Notes: generated from the letters alone by a model not told the origin. A stretch of DNA of 64,000 nt from Chryseobacterium piperi (GCF_002285635.2 NZ_CP023049.2:4402001-4466000); one strand, 5' to 3'; counted from the stretch's first letter, positions 52,130-60,957 are shown. A program made the numbers and translations.

Positions 52130-53371
52130 ATGCAGTCAGAATATCAACTTTTATCAGCAGAAAATTTTACGTTAAAAAATGTCCGTTTAGAAACAGGATT
52201 TGAATATGATCATGAAGATGTTATCAAGACAAAAACTGATTTGTTTTGTGTTGAAATCGCTGAAGGAAAAATAAAAACAGTCAAAACTAATGATATATCT
52301 GCTAATGCTATTGATGCTAGAGGAAAATTAATGCTTCCTGCATTTAGAGATATGCATGTTCATTTAGATAAAACATTATATGGATTACCGTGGCAAGCAC
52401 TTTCACCTAAAAGAAAAACGGTAAAAGATATGATTGCTTATGAGCAGGGAATTATCCAGGAACTTTTAAAAACTTCGGTACAGCGCGGTGGGCAATTGAT
52501 TGATCTGTTGCAGAATTACGGAACCAATTTCGCCAGAACGCATTTCAATATCGATCCGACTTCAGGATTGGTATCATTGGAAAATTTAGAAAAAGCATTA
52601 GAAAATAAAAAAGATTCTTTTAGGGCAGAGTTGGTTGCTTTTCCTCAACATGGTTTGTATTATACAGATACTGTTCCATTAATGAAAGAAGCTGCTGCTT
52701 TAAAAAGTGTTGATTTCATCGGAGGTCTGGATCCTTATAGTATTGACGGAAGCATCGAAAAGGTTTTGGATTTTACAGTCCAGTTAGCTTTAGACCATAA
52801 AAAAGGAATTGATATCCACTTGCATGAAATAGGCGATTCGGGGATGAAAACCATCAATTATTTAATTGATAAAGCGATTGAAAACCCGATTCTTCAGGGG
52901 AATACGTTTGTGAGTCATGCTTTTGCTTTAGGACATCTTTCATTAAAGGAAACGGAGCGAATTGCCGAGAGATTGGCTGGTGCCAAGGTTGGAATTGCCT
53001 CTTCTGTTCCGTTCAGAGGTACAGTTATGCCTCTTCCTATATTAAAAAAATATGGGGTCAATGTTTTGATTGGTAATGACAACGTTCAGGACTACTGGAG
53101 TACGTTTGGGTCAGGAAATATGCTTCAGAAAGCTAATTTAATTGCTGAACTATATGGTTACGAAACGGAATTTGATCTTTCAAGAACATTGGAGTTTGCT
53201 ACTCAGAGCAGACTTCCGTTAGATGATAAAGGAAATCAGCAATGGCCGAAATCGGGAGATGAAGCAAGTTTTGTTTTAGTAGATGCAAGCTGCTCAGCCG
53301 AAGCGGTTGCCAGAATTTCTAAAGTGGAATCTCTAGTAAATAAAGGGTATTTACTCTGGAAAGAGTCTTAA
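52130..53371 (+). CDS. Amidohydrolase, cytosine-deaminase-like (copy 2, no leader)
   Basis: 413 aa. It aligns along its whole length with the 49805-51142 product but lacks the ~35-residue leader, so it should stay in the cytosol. HVHLDKTLYG, DIHLHEIGDSG, FVSHAFALG and IGNDNVQDYW are the metal-site segments. The paralogues also share LPLDDKGNQQWP near residue 365. A cytosolic and an exported version of one enzyme could serve different ends of one pathway. The substrate is unknown. Confidence 0.82.
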   Translation: MQSEYQLLSAENFTLKNVRLETGFEYDHEDVIKTKTDLFCVEIAEGKIKTVKTNDISANAIDARGKLMLPAFRDMHVHLDKTLYGLPWQALSPKRKTVKDMIAYEQGIIQELLKTSVQRGGQLIDLLQNYGTNFARTHFNIDPTSGLVSLENLEKALENKKDSFRAELVAFPQHGLYYTDTVPLMKEAAALKSVDFIGGLDPYSIDGSIEKVLDFTVQLALDHKKGIDIHLHEIGDSGMKTINYLIDKAIENPILQGNTFVSHAFALGHLSLKETERIAERLAGAKVGIASSVPFRGTVMPLPILKKYGVNVLIGNDNVQDYWSTFGSGNMLQKANLIAELYGYETEFDLSRTLEFATQSRLPLDDKGNQQWPKSGDEASFVLVDASCSAEAVARISKVESLVNKGYLLWKES

Positions 53372-53399
53372 TATATTTTTAGTACTTGTCTTTGTAATC

Positions 53400-53435
53400 A
53401 AACACCTTCGGAAATTATTTTTTGAAGGTGTTTTC
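53400..53435 (+). terminator. Terminator after amidohydrolase copy 2
   Basis: Stem AACACCTTC / GAAGGTGTT with a 14-nt AT-rich loop, followed by TTTCTATTTT. Confidence 0.72.
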
Positions 53436-53611
53436 TATTTTATGTTGGCTAAAATTCTTTTAATATTTTTTTAATATTAATTTTACGTAATAAAAGTTGT
53501 TTATATTTAAGAAAAAAATAAATTCGCAGTGGCATTCCAAGCGATGAACAAGTAGGAAAAGGCACTAATAACCACCACACAAAATTTTTTTTACGAAAAG
53601 TCAATGTTTCA

Positions 53612-53638
53612 CCCTCCAGTCTATATACTATTGGAGGG
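53612..53638 (+). promoter_or_regulatory. Leader hairpin covering an SD-like sequence
   Basis: CCCTCCA (53612-53618) pairs with TGGAGGG (53632-53638). The 3' arm holds GGAGG, 21 nt before the ATG at 53659. Opening the hairpin would expose it. Confidence 0.4.
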
Positions 53639-53658
53639 CTAATAAATAATTAAATACT

Positions 53659-54180
53659 ATGAACTATTTAAAATTAGATTACAAACAAATTCTTTTCTTT
53701 TATGCTTTCTTAAGACAGATGGACCTGTCACTGGATAGAAGCAGATGGACTTCTTTAAAAGAGCTTCAAGAGTACTATGAAGACAGAGTATCACCAGAAC
53801 AAATGATTAATTATTTAGGTTTGAAGCTTAAGGTATCCGATGATAATTCAAATCAATTATCTGTTCGAAATGAGAATATCTTCAAAGATAAATTCAAGTT
53901 ATTTTTTAAGAAAACCCACCTTACAGAAGAAGAAGCTACGAACTTACACAACTTTTTAGTATTATTTGATCAGTACTTAAAATCAGATTTAGAATATTAT
54001 ACCCGTGAAATGGAGATACTAAGGGTAGGTATAGAACAATTTTATACACAGCTGTTTGAACCAAAAATTAATAAAAATGATTTAAAGAAGATAAGAGCTA
54101 TTGAACATTATGGACAAAACAGATTAGCAAAAACCCAGGAATTGAAAAAAGTGATTCCTAAAGATTTTATTATCAATTAA
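53659..54180 (+). CDS. Hypothetical cytosolic protein
   Basis: 173 aa, predicted mostly helical and charged (LDYKQILFFYAFLRQMDLSLDRSRW at the start; KIRAIEHYGQNRLAKTQELKK near the end). No signal peptide or membrane segment. The family is not recognised. It is a single gene preceded by a 287-bp gap with a hairpin and followed by two terminator-like structures. Codon use is like its neighbours. Confidence 0.65.
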   Translation: MNYLKLDYKQILFFYAFLRQMDLSLDRSRWTSLKELQEYYEDRVSPEQMINYLGLKLKVSDDNSNQLSVRNENIFKDKFKLFFKKTHLTEEEATNLHNFLVLFDQYLKSDLEYYTREMEILRVGIEQFYTQLFEPKINKNDLKKIRAIEHYGQNRLAKTQELKKVIPKDFIIN

Positions 54181-54240
54181 TTCTTTTTAATAATTATAAA
54201 ACAAAAATATGAAAAAACTGTACTCATTGATTTTAAAGAT

Positions 54241-54263
54241 ATAGTGTCATGATACTATTTTTT
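54241..54263 (+). terminator. Terminator-like palindrome
   Basis: ATAGTGTCATGATACTAT followed by TTTTT; pairs include G-U. Confidence 0.5.
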
Positions 54264-54283
54264 AGAAATTTTCCCAAAATATA

Positions 54284-54321
54284 AAAATAAAAGGTGTCGA
54301 ATATTCGACACCTTTTATTTT
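54284..54321 (+). terminator. Strong palindromic terminator
   Basis: 38-bp perfect palindrome, core GGTGTCGAATATTCGACACC with flanking A/T. It ends transcription from 53659-54180. Confidence 0.8.
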
Positions 54322-54423
54322 ATTTTTATCTATGTATACCTTTTTTGCTATTATAGTTGGAGGGCTGCAAAGGTTTTCATTGTTTTACTTCAATACATAG
54401 GCAAGTTATAAATATAAAAAAAT

Positions 54424-54460
54424 AAACCATAAGAAGATCAATTGATCCTCTTATGGTTTT
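54424..54460 (-). terminator. Terminator of the TonB receptor/lipoprotein transcript
   Basis: Arms AAACCATAAGA / TCTTATGGTTT with an inner ATCAATTGAT palindrome. The minus strand continues into ATTTTTTTATA. Confidence 0.8.
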
Positions 54461-54494
54461 TATATAATTTGATATGATAATCTATTGATGAATC

Positions 54495-55697
54495 TTAGTT
54501 CATTGCATCAACAACATCAAAAGATGTTAATCCTGTCCAACCTTTAGCCCAATCTGGTAAAGCTGTACCGTTTCCTGCACCTGAAGCATTAGCATTAATG
54601 GTAAATACACCAGACATATCCGGAGCTGGAGCTTTTGCTTTCACAAGAGTAGCTACATTTATGAATCTAATGTTTTTGATATAAGAACCTGACGTAAACC
54701 ATCCATATGTTCTATCCGTTTCGAAGTCAAGTCCGGTTGAATAATTTGCAACAACAATATTATCAAATTTACCTTGAGAACCAGCTCTGATTTTTAATCC
54801 TTGAGATTCAGATCCACCAGCATTTCCTAAGAAAGTAGCATTGTTTATGGTAGGGTTAGAAGTTCCGTTTCCATTAGTAGTATTAGGGTCAGTATCCTGA
54901 GTATCGGCTTCAATTCCTCTGTTTCCTGGTTCAGCCGCATTTTGATATTGCTTTTTTCTTGCAGCATAAAGGAAGTTTACAGTTCCTCTGTATCCTTCTG
55001 TCCAGTCGAAAGAATCATCTCCAACACCTGTAATTACAAGGTGATCTAAATTAGGGCTTCCACCGAAACACTCAATACCATCATCAGCTCCATCTGTTAC
55101 ATATACGTAAGAAATAGTAGTTCCACTACCTACGCCGAATAAAGAAAGTCCGTTGAATTCTTTTTCAGGATTGTATTTAAATCCACTGTCTTTGATAACT
55201 ACATATTTAATTAGACCTGAGTTGTCGCTGTTATCAGTACCTCCATAAGTTAAATCTCCTAATTCAGAAGTTGAAGTTCCTGAAGCACTTCTGTTTGAAG
55301 GTGCGTTTCCTAATATTACAATACCTCCCCAGTGTCCTTGTTTATGTGTAGTTCCTTCAAAAACGACAGGGTTTGTTGCTGTACCATTGATGAAAATTTT
55401 CCCACCTCTGTCAACAATTAAATAAGTAGCACCTGCTGATGCTGTGATTCTTGTTCCTGCAGGAATGATAAGGGTAGCTCCCTTTTCTACTAAAAGTCTT
55501 CCTGTAAGATTGTATACTTTTGTAGCATCTAAGGTAATAGATGTTCCGGCAGCGATCTTTCCTTGAAAGTTACTTGGATCTACCGTAGATACATTCTCTG
55601 TTGTCTCATCATCAGAACTGCTACAAGAAATGGCAGTTGAAGAAAATGCAGCCACTAACGAAAGGCAAAGAGCTGCTCTTAAAATTGTTTTTTTCAT
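54495..55697 (-). CDS. Surface lipoprotein with beta-helix-like repeats, TonB receptor partner
   Basis: 400 aa lipoprotein (AISCSSSDDE, Cys25). Repeating short beta segments with G-x-I and N-x-T patterns (KIFINGTATNPVVFEG, GGIVILGNAP, LDHLVITGVGDDSFDWTEGYRG, KIRAGSQGKFDNIVVAN) suggest a right-handed beta-helix. It lies 25 bp after the TonB-dependent receptor gene and is the usual kind of surface partner. The ligand is unknown. The cluster abuts a PhoB/PhoR-like system, so phosphate-related uptake is possible but unproven. Confidence 0.7.
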   Translation of the reverse strand: MKKTILRAALCLSLVAAFSSTAISCSSSDDETTENVSTVDPSNFQGKIAAGTSITLDATKVYNLTGRLLVEKGATLIIPAGTRITASAGATYLIVDRGGKIFINGTATNPVVFEGTTHKQGHWGGIVILGNAPSNRSASGTSTSELGDLTYGGTDNSDNSGLIKYVVIKDSGFKYNPEKEFNGLSLFGVGSGTTISYVYVTDGADDGIECFGGSPNLDHLVITGVGDDSFDWTEGYRGTVNFLYAARKKQYQNAAEPGNRGIEADTQDTDPNTTNGNGTSNPTINNATFLGNAGGSESQGLKIRAGSQGKFDNIVVANYSTGLDFETDRTYGWFTSGSYIKNIRFINVATLVKAKAPAPDMSGVFTINANASGAGNGTALPDWAKGWTGLTSFDVVDAMN

Positions 55698-55722
55698 AAC
55701 TATATTAGATTTATATTTTTAA

Positions 55723-58221
55723 TTAAAATTTATATGATAGATTGATTCCGACCTGACGTCCTTTTGTATAGTCTTTATGAACAAATACTCCGGCTCCGTT
55801 AGTTTGTTCAATTTTATAATCAGGGTTTAATAAGTTTTTAGCACTGATTCCGATACCCACTTGTTTAAATGAAAAGTTGATATTAGCATCAAGAAGATTA
55901 CGGGCTAGCTCATAAAAGTTACCTGTTTTATTGGTTCCAAGTGCATAAAGGTTTTTCCCAACATAAGAATAAGAAACAACGAAGTCTAAGCTATTATCAT
56001 TATTCCATTTATGATTATATCCTAAGTTGACATTGGCTAAGAAGTTGGCTACCCCTTGGATATCATCTTTAGTCTGATCGTTGAACTGTATAACTTTACC
56101 ATTATTTTCCTTCATAAATTCGGTTTCAGTTTTTAGCTTCTGTTGAGACTGCATGAAGGTTCCGTTTAGGAAAGTGTACAATTTAGAGTTACTCCATTGA
56201 TATAGATCTTTTCTAAATTCCACTTCAGCTCCGTATATATATCCCCAGTTTGCAATATTGAAATAACTCATATCACTTGGGGCTGAAGTTGAGTAGGTTG
56301 TTCTGGCAATCGGATTTTGAATATATTTTCCAAAAGCAGCAATTGACAATACTTCCCCGGATCTAGGGAAAAGCTCCCATTTTAGATCTACATTATAATT
56401 GTCAGAAGGATAAAGGTATTGGTTACCATATACGTTGTTTGTTACATCATAATAAGCAATCGGAATAAGTTCTTTTGCCTGTGGTAAAGTATATGTTTTT
56501 GAGAATGATAGTCTTAAATTTTGTTTGTCATTAACACTATATTTTGCATTTAATGCAGGGAGAAATTTATTGTATGTCTTATTTTTCTTGCCTTGGCCCA
56601 TTACCGAATCATCCCAACGTGTCTGCATATCAATGAAATCATAACGACCTCCAACTTGTACAACAAATTTGTCTGAAAGACTTATGTCTACATTCGCGAA
56701 TCCTGATTGGATGTTTTGTTTAATAGTATAAAAGAATGGAACAAATAATTTATTCTCAGGCTGGAATGTTAAATAAGTAAAGATAGGCTCTCCTTGAGCA
56801 GTAACTAGTGTATTGTTATGAGCATTAATAAATGCATCAATATTATTAGGATCCATTGTATGACCCAACAGATCTTTGAAAGTCATACCAATTGTAGTAT
56901 TTTCAAACTTACGATCTTTATAAGATCCATCATATCCAACAGTTACTTTGAATTTATCAAATTGTTTACTAAGGTATGCGTGACCTAATACAGTATTGTC
57001 TTTTAGCTCATCAAAATATCTGTGGTTATTGATAGCACTTCCAGCAAGTAATTGAAAGTTTTGAGCATCAATAGTATTCTGAAGACGATCTGGTCTTTTG
57101 CTGTTAAGCATGTTATAACCTACGGCCCAGTCAGCTGTCCAGCTATCACCTAATTTATGATTACCAAATAATTGGTTGATCCAGGTTGTAGTAATTTTAT
57201 TATCACCTCTGTTGATAATTACTTCTCTATCTACATCATAAGAATACCCCTTGTAAATTTTTGCTGCCTGATCTGATGAATGAATGTAATTGGAAGTGAA
57301 ATTAATTTTATTATTGCTATTAATTTTATAACCTAAATTAATTAAAGCAGTAGTATTTGATTTGTATACCGAACGCTCTACATCGGTGAAGTTTTTATTT
57401 GGAGTACCATCAGCGAAAAAGAACCCTTCCTGTCCTTTGCTAAATTCATAAGAGTTTTCAAATCCTGCATATCCAAAGAATGAAAACTTTCCGAAATTAG
57501 CTCCTCCTTCTATATTCATTTCAGAGTTAAAAGGATTGTCTGCATTTTTAAAATTCCATTTTGTAGTGAAAGGGTAGGTTTGATTAGGATTTCCTTTTAT
57601 AAAAGAAGCGGTTCTGTATCCAAAAAAACCTGGTGCTCCATCCTGTACTTTGAAATCTTTTTTATCGAAAGTCTGTAAATTGATGCTGCTTCCTAATCCT
57701 ACTCTGAAATAAGGCTTTCCGGAATGCTCTTTAGAAGCAATATTGACATTGGCTCCTCCAAAATCACCAAGTAGTCTTGGGTTATACACTTTATCTAATG
57801 AGATATATTCAACCATTGATGTTTTAAATATCTCAAGGTTTATATTTTTAAATTCAGGATCATCAGATGGGATGGGTAGTCCATTAAGGGTGGTGCTGTT
57901 GTAGCGATCTCCTAAACCTCTTACAAAAATCTGCCCGCTTCCTTCTTGTTTTTGTGTTCCTGTAGCTTTAGTTACTGCCGTTGCAGCATCTCCAACACCT
58001 TGCTTGGCAAGCTGTACTGAACCTACACGCTCAATAACCTCTACGGATTTTTTTTGTAAATTAATAATGTTAGATTCGGTTCCTTTTTTTGTGGTTCCTT
58101 TGATGATAACACCTTCGATTTTCTTCTCTTTTTTAATGGTGTCTTGCTTGCTTTGAGCATAAAGTACAGTTCCCGATGTGCTTAAAAACAAAACTGCGAT
58201 ACTCAGTTTTCTAAAATTCAT
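55723..58221 (-). CDS. TonB-dependent outer-membrane receptor
   Basis: 832 aa from the ATG at 58221; the open frame starts at a TTG ten codons upstream, beyond the signal peptide (MNFRKLSIAVLFLSTSGTVLYAQ). The plug spans about 30-190 (QIFVRGLGDRYNSTTLNGLPIPSDDP; GDFGGANVNIAS). A large barrel follows and ends LSYKF. No carboxypeptidase-like or SusC domain. It imports an unknown substrate together with the lipoprotein downstream. It is transcribed away from the PhoB-like regulator, across a shared 188-bp region with repeated TTAAC motifs. Confidence 0.88.
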   Translation of the reverse strand: MNFRKLSIAVLFLSTSGTVLYAQSKQDTIKKEKKIEGVIIKGTTKKGTESNIINLQKKSVEVIERVGSVQLAKQGVGDAATAVTKATGTQKQEGSGQIFVRGLGDRYNSTTLNGLPIPSDDPEFKNINLEIFKTSMVEYISLDKVYNPRLLGDFGGANVNIASKEHSGKPYFRVGLGSSINLQTFDKKDFKVQDGAPGFFGYRTASFIKGNPNQTYPFTTKWNFKNADNPFNSEMNIEGGANFGKFSFFGYAGFENSYEFSKGQEGFFFADGTPNKNFTDVERSVYKSNTTALINLGYKINSNNKINFTSNYIHSSDQAAKIYKGYSYDVDREVIINRGDNKITTTWINQLFGNHKLGDSWTADWAVGYNMLNSKRPDRLQNTIDAQNFQLLAGSAINNHRYFDELKDNTVLGHAYLSKQFDKFKVTVGYDGSYKDRKFENTTIGMTFKDLLGHTMDPNNIDAFINAHNNTLVTAQGEPIFTYLTFQPENKLFVPFFYTIKQNIQSGFANVDISLSDKFVVQVGGRYDFIDMQTRWDDSVMGQGKKNKTYNKFLPALNAKYSVNDKQNLRLSFSKTYTLPQAKELIPIAYYDVTNNVYGNQYLYPSDNYNVDLKWELFPRSGEVLSIAAFGKYIQNPIARTTYSTSAPSDMSYFNIANWGYIYGAEVEFRKDLYQWSNSKLYTFLNGTFMQSQQKLKTETEFMKENNGKVIQFNDQTKDDIQGVANFLANVNLGYNHKWNNDNSLDFVVSYSYVGKNLYALGTNKTGNFYELARNLLDANINFSFKQVGIGISAKNLLNPDYKIEQTNGAGVFVHKDYTKGRQVGINLSYKF

Positions 58222-58301
58222 TTTATTTTTTACTATATTCTTTCGTTGCAAAGGAATAAAAGTTTATCGGAGTGGGTGATTTAGTTTAATTTAATTTTTT
58301 C

Positions 58302-58349
58302 TTAACTAAACATTAACAAAACGATATTATTGTTAACTTTATATGAACG
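58302..58349. promoter_or_regulatory. Pho-box-like direct repeats in the divergent promoter region
   Basis: TTAACT (58302) - 5 bp - TTAACA (58313), and TTAACT (58333) - 5 bp - TGAACG (58344). The 11-bp periodicity resembles PhoP/PhoB direct repeats of the TT(A/C/T)ACA type. They lie between the TonB receptor and the phoB-like gene. Confidence 0.45.
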
Positions 58350-58384
58350 ATAAATGATTTCTTAATCTGTCGTATAAAAATTAT

Positions 58385-58392
58385 TAACTTTG
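58385..58392 (+). promoter_or_regulatory. -7 promoter element of the phoB-like gene
   Basis: TAACTTTG fits TAnnTTTG and ends 17 bp before the ATG at 58410. Confidence 0.5.
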
Positions 58393-58409
58393 ACTCGTAA
58401 AAATTGAAA

Positions 58410-59087
58410 ATGAACCAAAAGAAAATACTCTTAATAGATGATGAACTCGATATTTTAGAGATTCTGTCTTATAATCTGGAAAAGGAAGGATACGATATCT
58501 ATACCGCTACCAATGGTAACGAAGGAATAGAAAAAGCAAAAGAGATTATTCCCGATCTTATTTTATTAGACGTTATGATGCCCGAAAAAGATGGTATCGA
58601 AACCTGTCAGGAACTTCGTAAAGTAAAAGAACTTCAAAAATCATTAATTGTTTTTCTTTCTGCAAGAAGCGAAGAATTTTCTCAACTCGCAGGTTTTCAG
58701 GCTGGAGCCAATGATTATATCGTAAAGCTGATCAAGCCGAAAATTCTTATTTCTAAAGTAAACGCACTTTTACAATTAACATCTCAGGTTTCAGATAATG
58801 CTAAATTAATTGAAATTGGCGATTTGATTATTGATAAAGATAATTTTAGAGTTTCTAAAAGCGGTCAGCAGTTTTTGCTTCCTAAAAAAGAATTCGATTT
58901 ACTTTATCTTTTGGCCTCTAACACTGAAAAAGTCTTTAAGAGAGAAGAAATTCTTGAGAAAGTTTGGGGTAATGATGTTATTGTAGGCGAAAGAACAATA
59001 GATGTTCACATTAGAAGATTAAGAGAAAAATTAGGAATTAATACCATTCAGACTTTAAAAGGAATAGGATATAAACTTATCGTTTAA
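58410..59087 (+). CDS. OmpR/PhoB-family response regulator
   Basis: 225 aa from ATG 58410; an in-frame TTG two codons upstream is less likely. The receiver domain has DDELD, the phosphoacceptor in LILLDVMMPEKDG, and the conserved Lys in DYIVKLIKPK; the usual K-P pair is separated by two residues. The C-terminal winged helix includes LLPKKEFDLLYLLASN and GERTIDVHIRRLREKLG. It resembles PhoB/PhoP-type regulators. The kinase follows 55 bp downstream. Confidence 0.88.
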   Translation: MNQKKILLIDDELDILEILSYNLEKEGYDIYTATNGNEGIEKAKEIIPDLILLDVMMPEKDGIETCQELRKVKELQKSLIVFLSARSEEFSQLAGFQAGANDYIVKLIKPKILISKVNALLQLTSQVSDNAKLIEIGDLIIDKDNFRVSKSGQQFLLPKKEFDLLYLLASNTEKVFKREEILEKVWGNDVIVGERTIDVHIRRLREKLGINTIQTLKGIGYKLIV

Positions 59088-59142
59088 TTGAATAAGTCAA
59101 ATAAGCTACCTTTACTCTTCTAACCAATAAAAATTTGTAAAA

Positions 59143-60174
59143 TTGAAATTTTACAGGCTAACTCTCGTCGCATCATGTCTTCTGACATTGGTGATGTTCT
59201 TATTAGTAATCATTTTTGATTCACTAAAGGATATTTATTATAAAACTCCTTTTTTCAAAGTAGGGCTTTTCCTTTGTCTCGTCTTTATATTTATTATTAA
59301 TTATGTGGTTCTGGAGCTCCTGTTTAATTATTATGGAAAGAAGCAGGTTCGTGGACTTTCCCAGATTTTGCCACAGGAAATCGTTAATAATAATGATGAA
59401 AATATCACGATTAAAGAATTAGGAGAGCGGTTTTCAGATCTGAATCAACAAAAAGTTTCCCAAATCGATATGATGACGGAAATGGAAAGTTACCGTAAAG
59501 AATATATCGGAAATGTTTCTCATGAATTGAAAACTCCGTTGTTTTCTATTCAGGGATATGTGGAAACTTTGAGAGATGGAGGAGTTGATAATCTTAGCAT
59601 ACGAGACAAGTATCTGGAAAGAATAGATATCTCTGTTGAGCGATTGATTGCTATCGTTACTGATTTGGATATGATTAACAGGCTTGAGGCGGGAGAAATT
59701 AATCTTACGGTTTCAAAGTTTGATGTTAATCTTTTGATAAAAGAAATTTTTGACTTGTTAGATCTTGAGGCCGAAAAGCATAACACGACTTTGCAGATTC
59801 AAACGCTGCATCCTCAGATTTTTGTTGAAGCCGATAAGCAGAAAATTTCACAGGTATTCATCAATTTAGTTTCCAATGCTATTCATTATGCCAACAGACA
59901 GGAAGCTAAGGTTGTTGTAAAAACCAGTGTTCTAAAGAATAAGGTTCTCATTGAAGTTATTGACAATGGAATGGGAATAAAATCAGAAATTCTTCCAAGG
60001 ATCTTTGAGCGGTTTTATCGTGTAGAGACCAGCAGAAGTCGTAGAGAGGGAGGTTCAGGCTTAGGCTTGGCTATCGTAAAGCATATATTAGAGGCTCATA
60101 AAGAAAACATTACGGTAGAAAGTGTATACCTTGAAGGGACAAAATTTAGTTTTATGCTTGAAAAAAGTAAATAA
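59143..60174 (+). CDS. PhoR-like sensor histidine kinase
   Basis: 343 aa. The start appears to be TTG at 59143, because the first transmembrane helix begins at residue 6 and the next ATG lies inside it. Two transmembrane helices (about 5-26 and 37-62) enclose almost no periplasmic loop, so it senses in the membrane or through a partner, as PhoR does. Phosphoacceptor: NVSHELKTPLFSIQGYVETL. ATPase: INLVSNAIHYA, DNGMGIKSEILPRIFERFYRV, GGSGLGLAIVKHI. It pairs with the regulator upstream. Confidence 0.88.
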   Translation: MKFYRLTLVASCLLTLVMFLLVIIFDSLKDIYYKTPFFKVGLFLCLVFIFIINYVVLELLFNYYGKKQVRGLSQILPQEIVNNNDENITIKELGERFSDLNQQKVSQIDMMTEMESYRKEYIGNVSHELKTPLFSIQGYVETLRDGGVDNLSIRDKYLERIDISVERLIAIVTDLDMINRLEAGEINLTVSKFDVNLLIKEIFDLLDLEAEKHNTTLQIQTLHPQIFVEADKQKISQVFINLVSNAIHYANRQEAKVVVKTSVLKNKVLIEVIDNGMGIKSEILPRIFERFYRVETSRSRREGGSGLGLAIVKHILEAHKENITVESVYLEGTKFSFMLEKSK

Positions 60175-60225
60175 TCCGGGCAAAATTTAAGAAAAAAAAT
60201 ATTTTAAAAAATCCTGAAATATTTT

Positions 60226-60254
60226 TTTGTGACATGTCATTTATTATATATTTG
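60226..60254 (+). promoter_or_regulatory. Promoter of the IS1096-passenger-like gene
   Basis: TTTG at 60226-60229, a 17-bp spacer, TATATTTG at 60247-60254. It lies inside the upstream extension of the open frame and so supports the later start at 60306. Confidence 0.7.
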
Positions 60255-60305
60255 CAACAGAAATTTATCATAATAATCAAGGCAAAAAGTAATTTAAAAA
60301 CTGAT

Positions 60306-60902
60306 ATGGTTTACAAAATCCGCGTAATATTAGATGCGAAAGAAGATATTTTCCGTGATATCGAAGTTAAGGGAAAACAGACACTATGGAACTTACATTT
60401 AGGAATTAAAAGTGCATTCAGCTTGCAAGGAGATGAGCTTTCTACTTTTAATTTACTGGAAGAAGATGGAACGATAGTAAAAAGTGTTCCATTAGAAGAT
60501 ATGAGTGATGATGGTGATGGTGAAATTATGTCGGATGTATATATTGACGAAGCATTTGCCAGTGCAGGAGATAAAGCTCAGTTTCAATATGGACTTCTTG
60601 ATCTTTGGGAATTCTTCTGTGAGCTTGTAGAAGTAATCGAAGAAACAAAAGGTGTTAATTATCCGATCACTGTATATCGATTTGGAAATGTTCCTTTAAA
60701 GGCTCCTACTAAAAATGGAAGTGGTGGCGGATCTAAAAAGAAATCTGCAATGCCTTTAATGGATGATGAGTTTAGTTTTGAAGATGACTTTGGAGGTGGA
60801 AATAATTTTGCTGACGAGGATGATAACTTCGACGATGATGAAGAGGAAGATTATAACGATGATGTCTTCGATGATGAAGATGATGCAGATGACGAAAGAT
60901 AA
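60306..60902 (+). CDS. pRiA4b ORF-3/IS1096-passenger (TnpR-like) family protein
   Basis: 198 aa from ATG 60306; the promoter at 60226-60254 rules out the earlier in-frame ATG at 60234. The domain (about 1-140) has MVYKIRVILDAKEDIFRDIEV, TLWNLHLGIKSAF and the segment FQYGLLDLWEFFCEL, typical of PF07929. A Gly/Lys linker and a very acidic tail (EDDFGG, DDDEEEDYND and similar, last 50 residues) follow. No transposase is linked, so it is a resident gene of unknown function. Confidence 0.78.
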   Translation: MVYKIRVILDAKEDIFRDIEVKGKQTLWNLHLGIKSAFSLQGDELSTFNLLEEDGTIVKSVPLEDMSDDGDGEIMSDVYIDEAFASAGDKAQFQYGLLDLWEFFCELVEVIEETKGVNYPITVYRFGNVPLKAPTKNGSGGGSKKKSAMPLMDDEFSFEDDFGGGNNFADEDDNFDDDEEEDYNDDVFDDEDDADDER

Positions 60903-60925
60903 GCGCTAACGCAATATAAAATACA

Positions 60926-60957
60926 AAGCTCCGGATTATTTCCGGGGCTTTTTTTGT
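60926..60957 (+). terminator. Terminator of the IS1096-passenger-like gene
   Basis: Stem AAAGCTCCGG / CCGGGGCTTT with one G-U pair, followed by T-run. Confidence 0.82.

Larger units (their letters stand above)
54181..54494. other. Intergenic region with a short signal-peptide-like stub and three hairpins
   Basis: 314 bp. ATG 54209 opens an 11-codon frame, MKKLYSLILKI, that stops at 54244; it looks like the first part of a signal peptide. The rest is the hairpins at 54241-54263, 54284-54321 and 54424-54460. No other ORF. Confidence 0.5.

Noticed and set aside
53519..53652. Open frame of about 44 codons (contains GIPSDEQVGKGTNNHH) before the 53659 gene
   Set aside because: It has no ATG, GTG or TTG start in frame, and a stop lies just upstream. 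It runs through the leader hairpin, so it is more likely chance.
60234..60305. N-terminal extension of the IS1096-passenger-like protein
   Set aside because: A -33/-7 promoter lies across this stretch, so initiation at 60306 is more likely.
60306..60902. IS1096 mobile element
   Set aside because: Only the passenger-type domain is present; no transposase and no terminal repeats were found around it.
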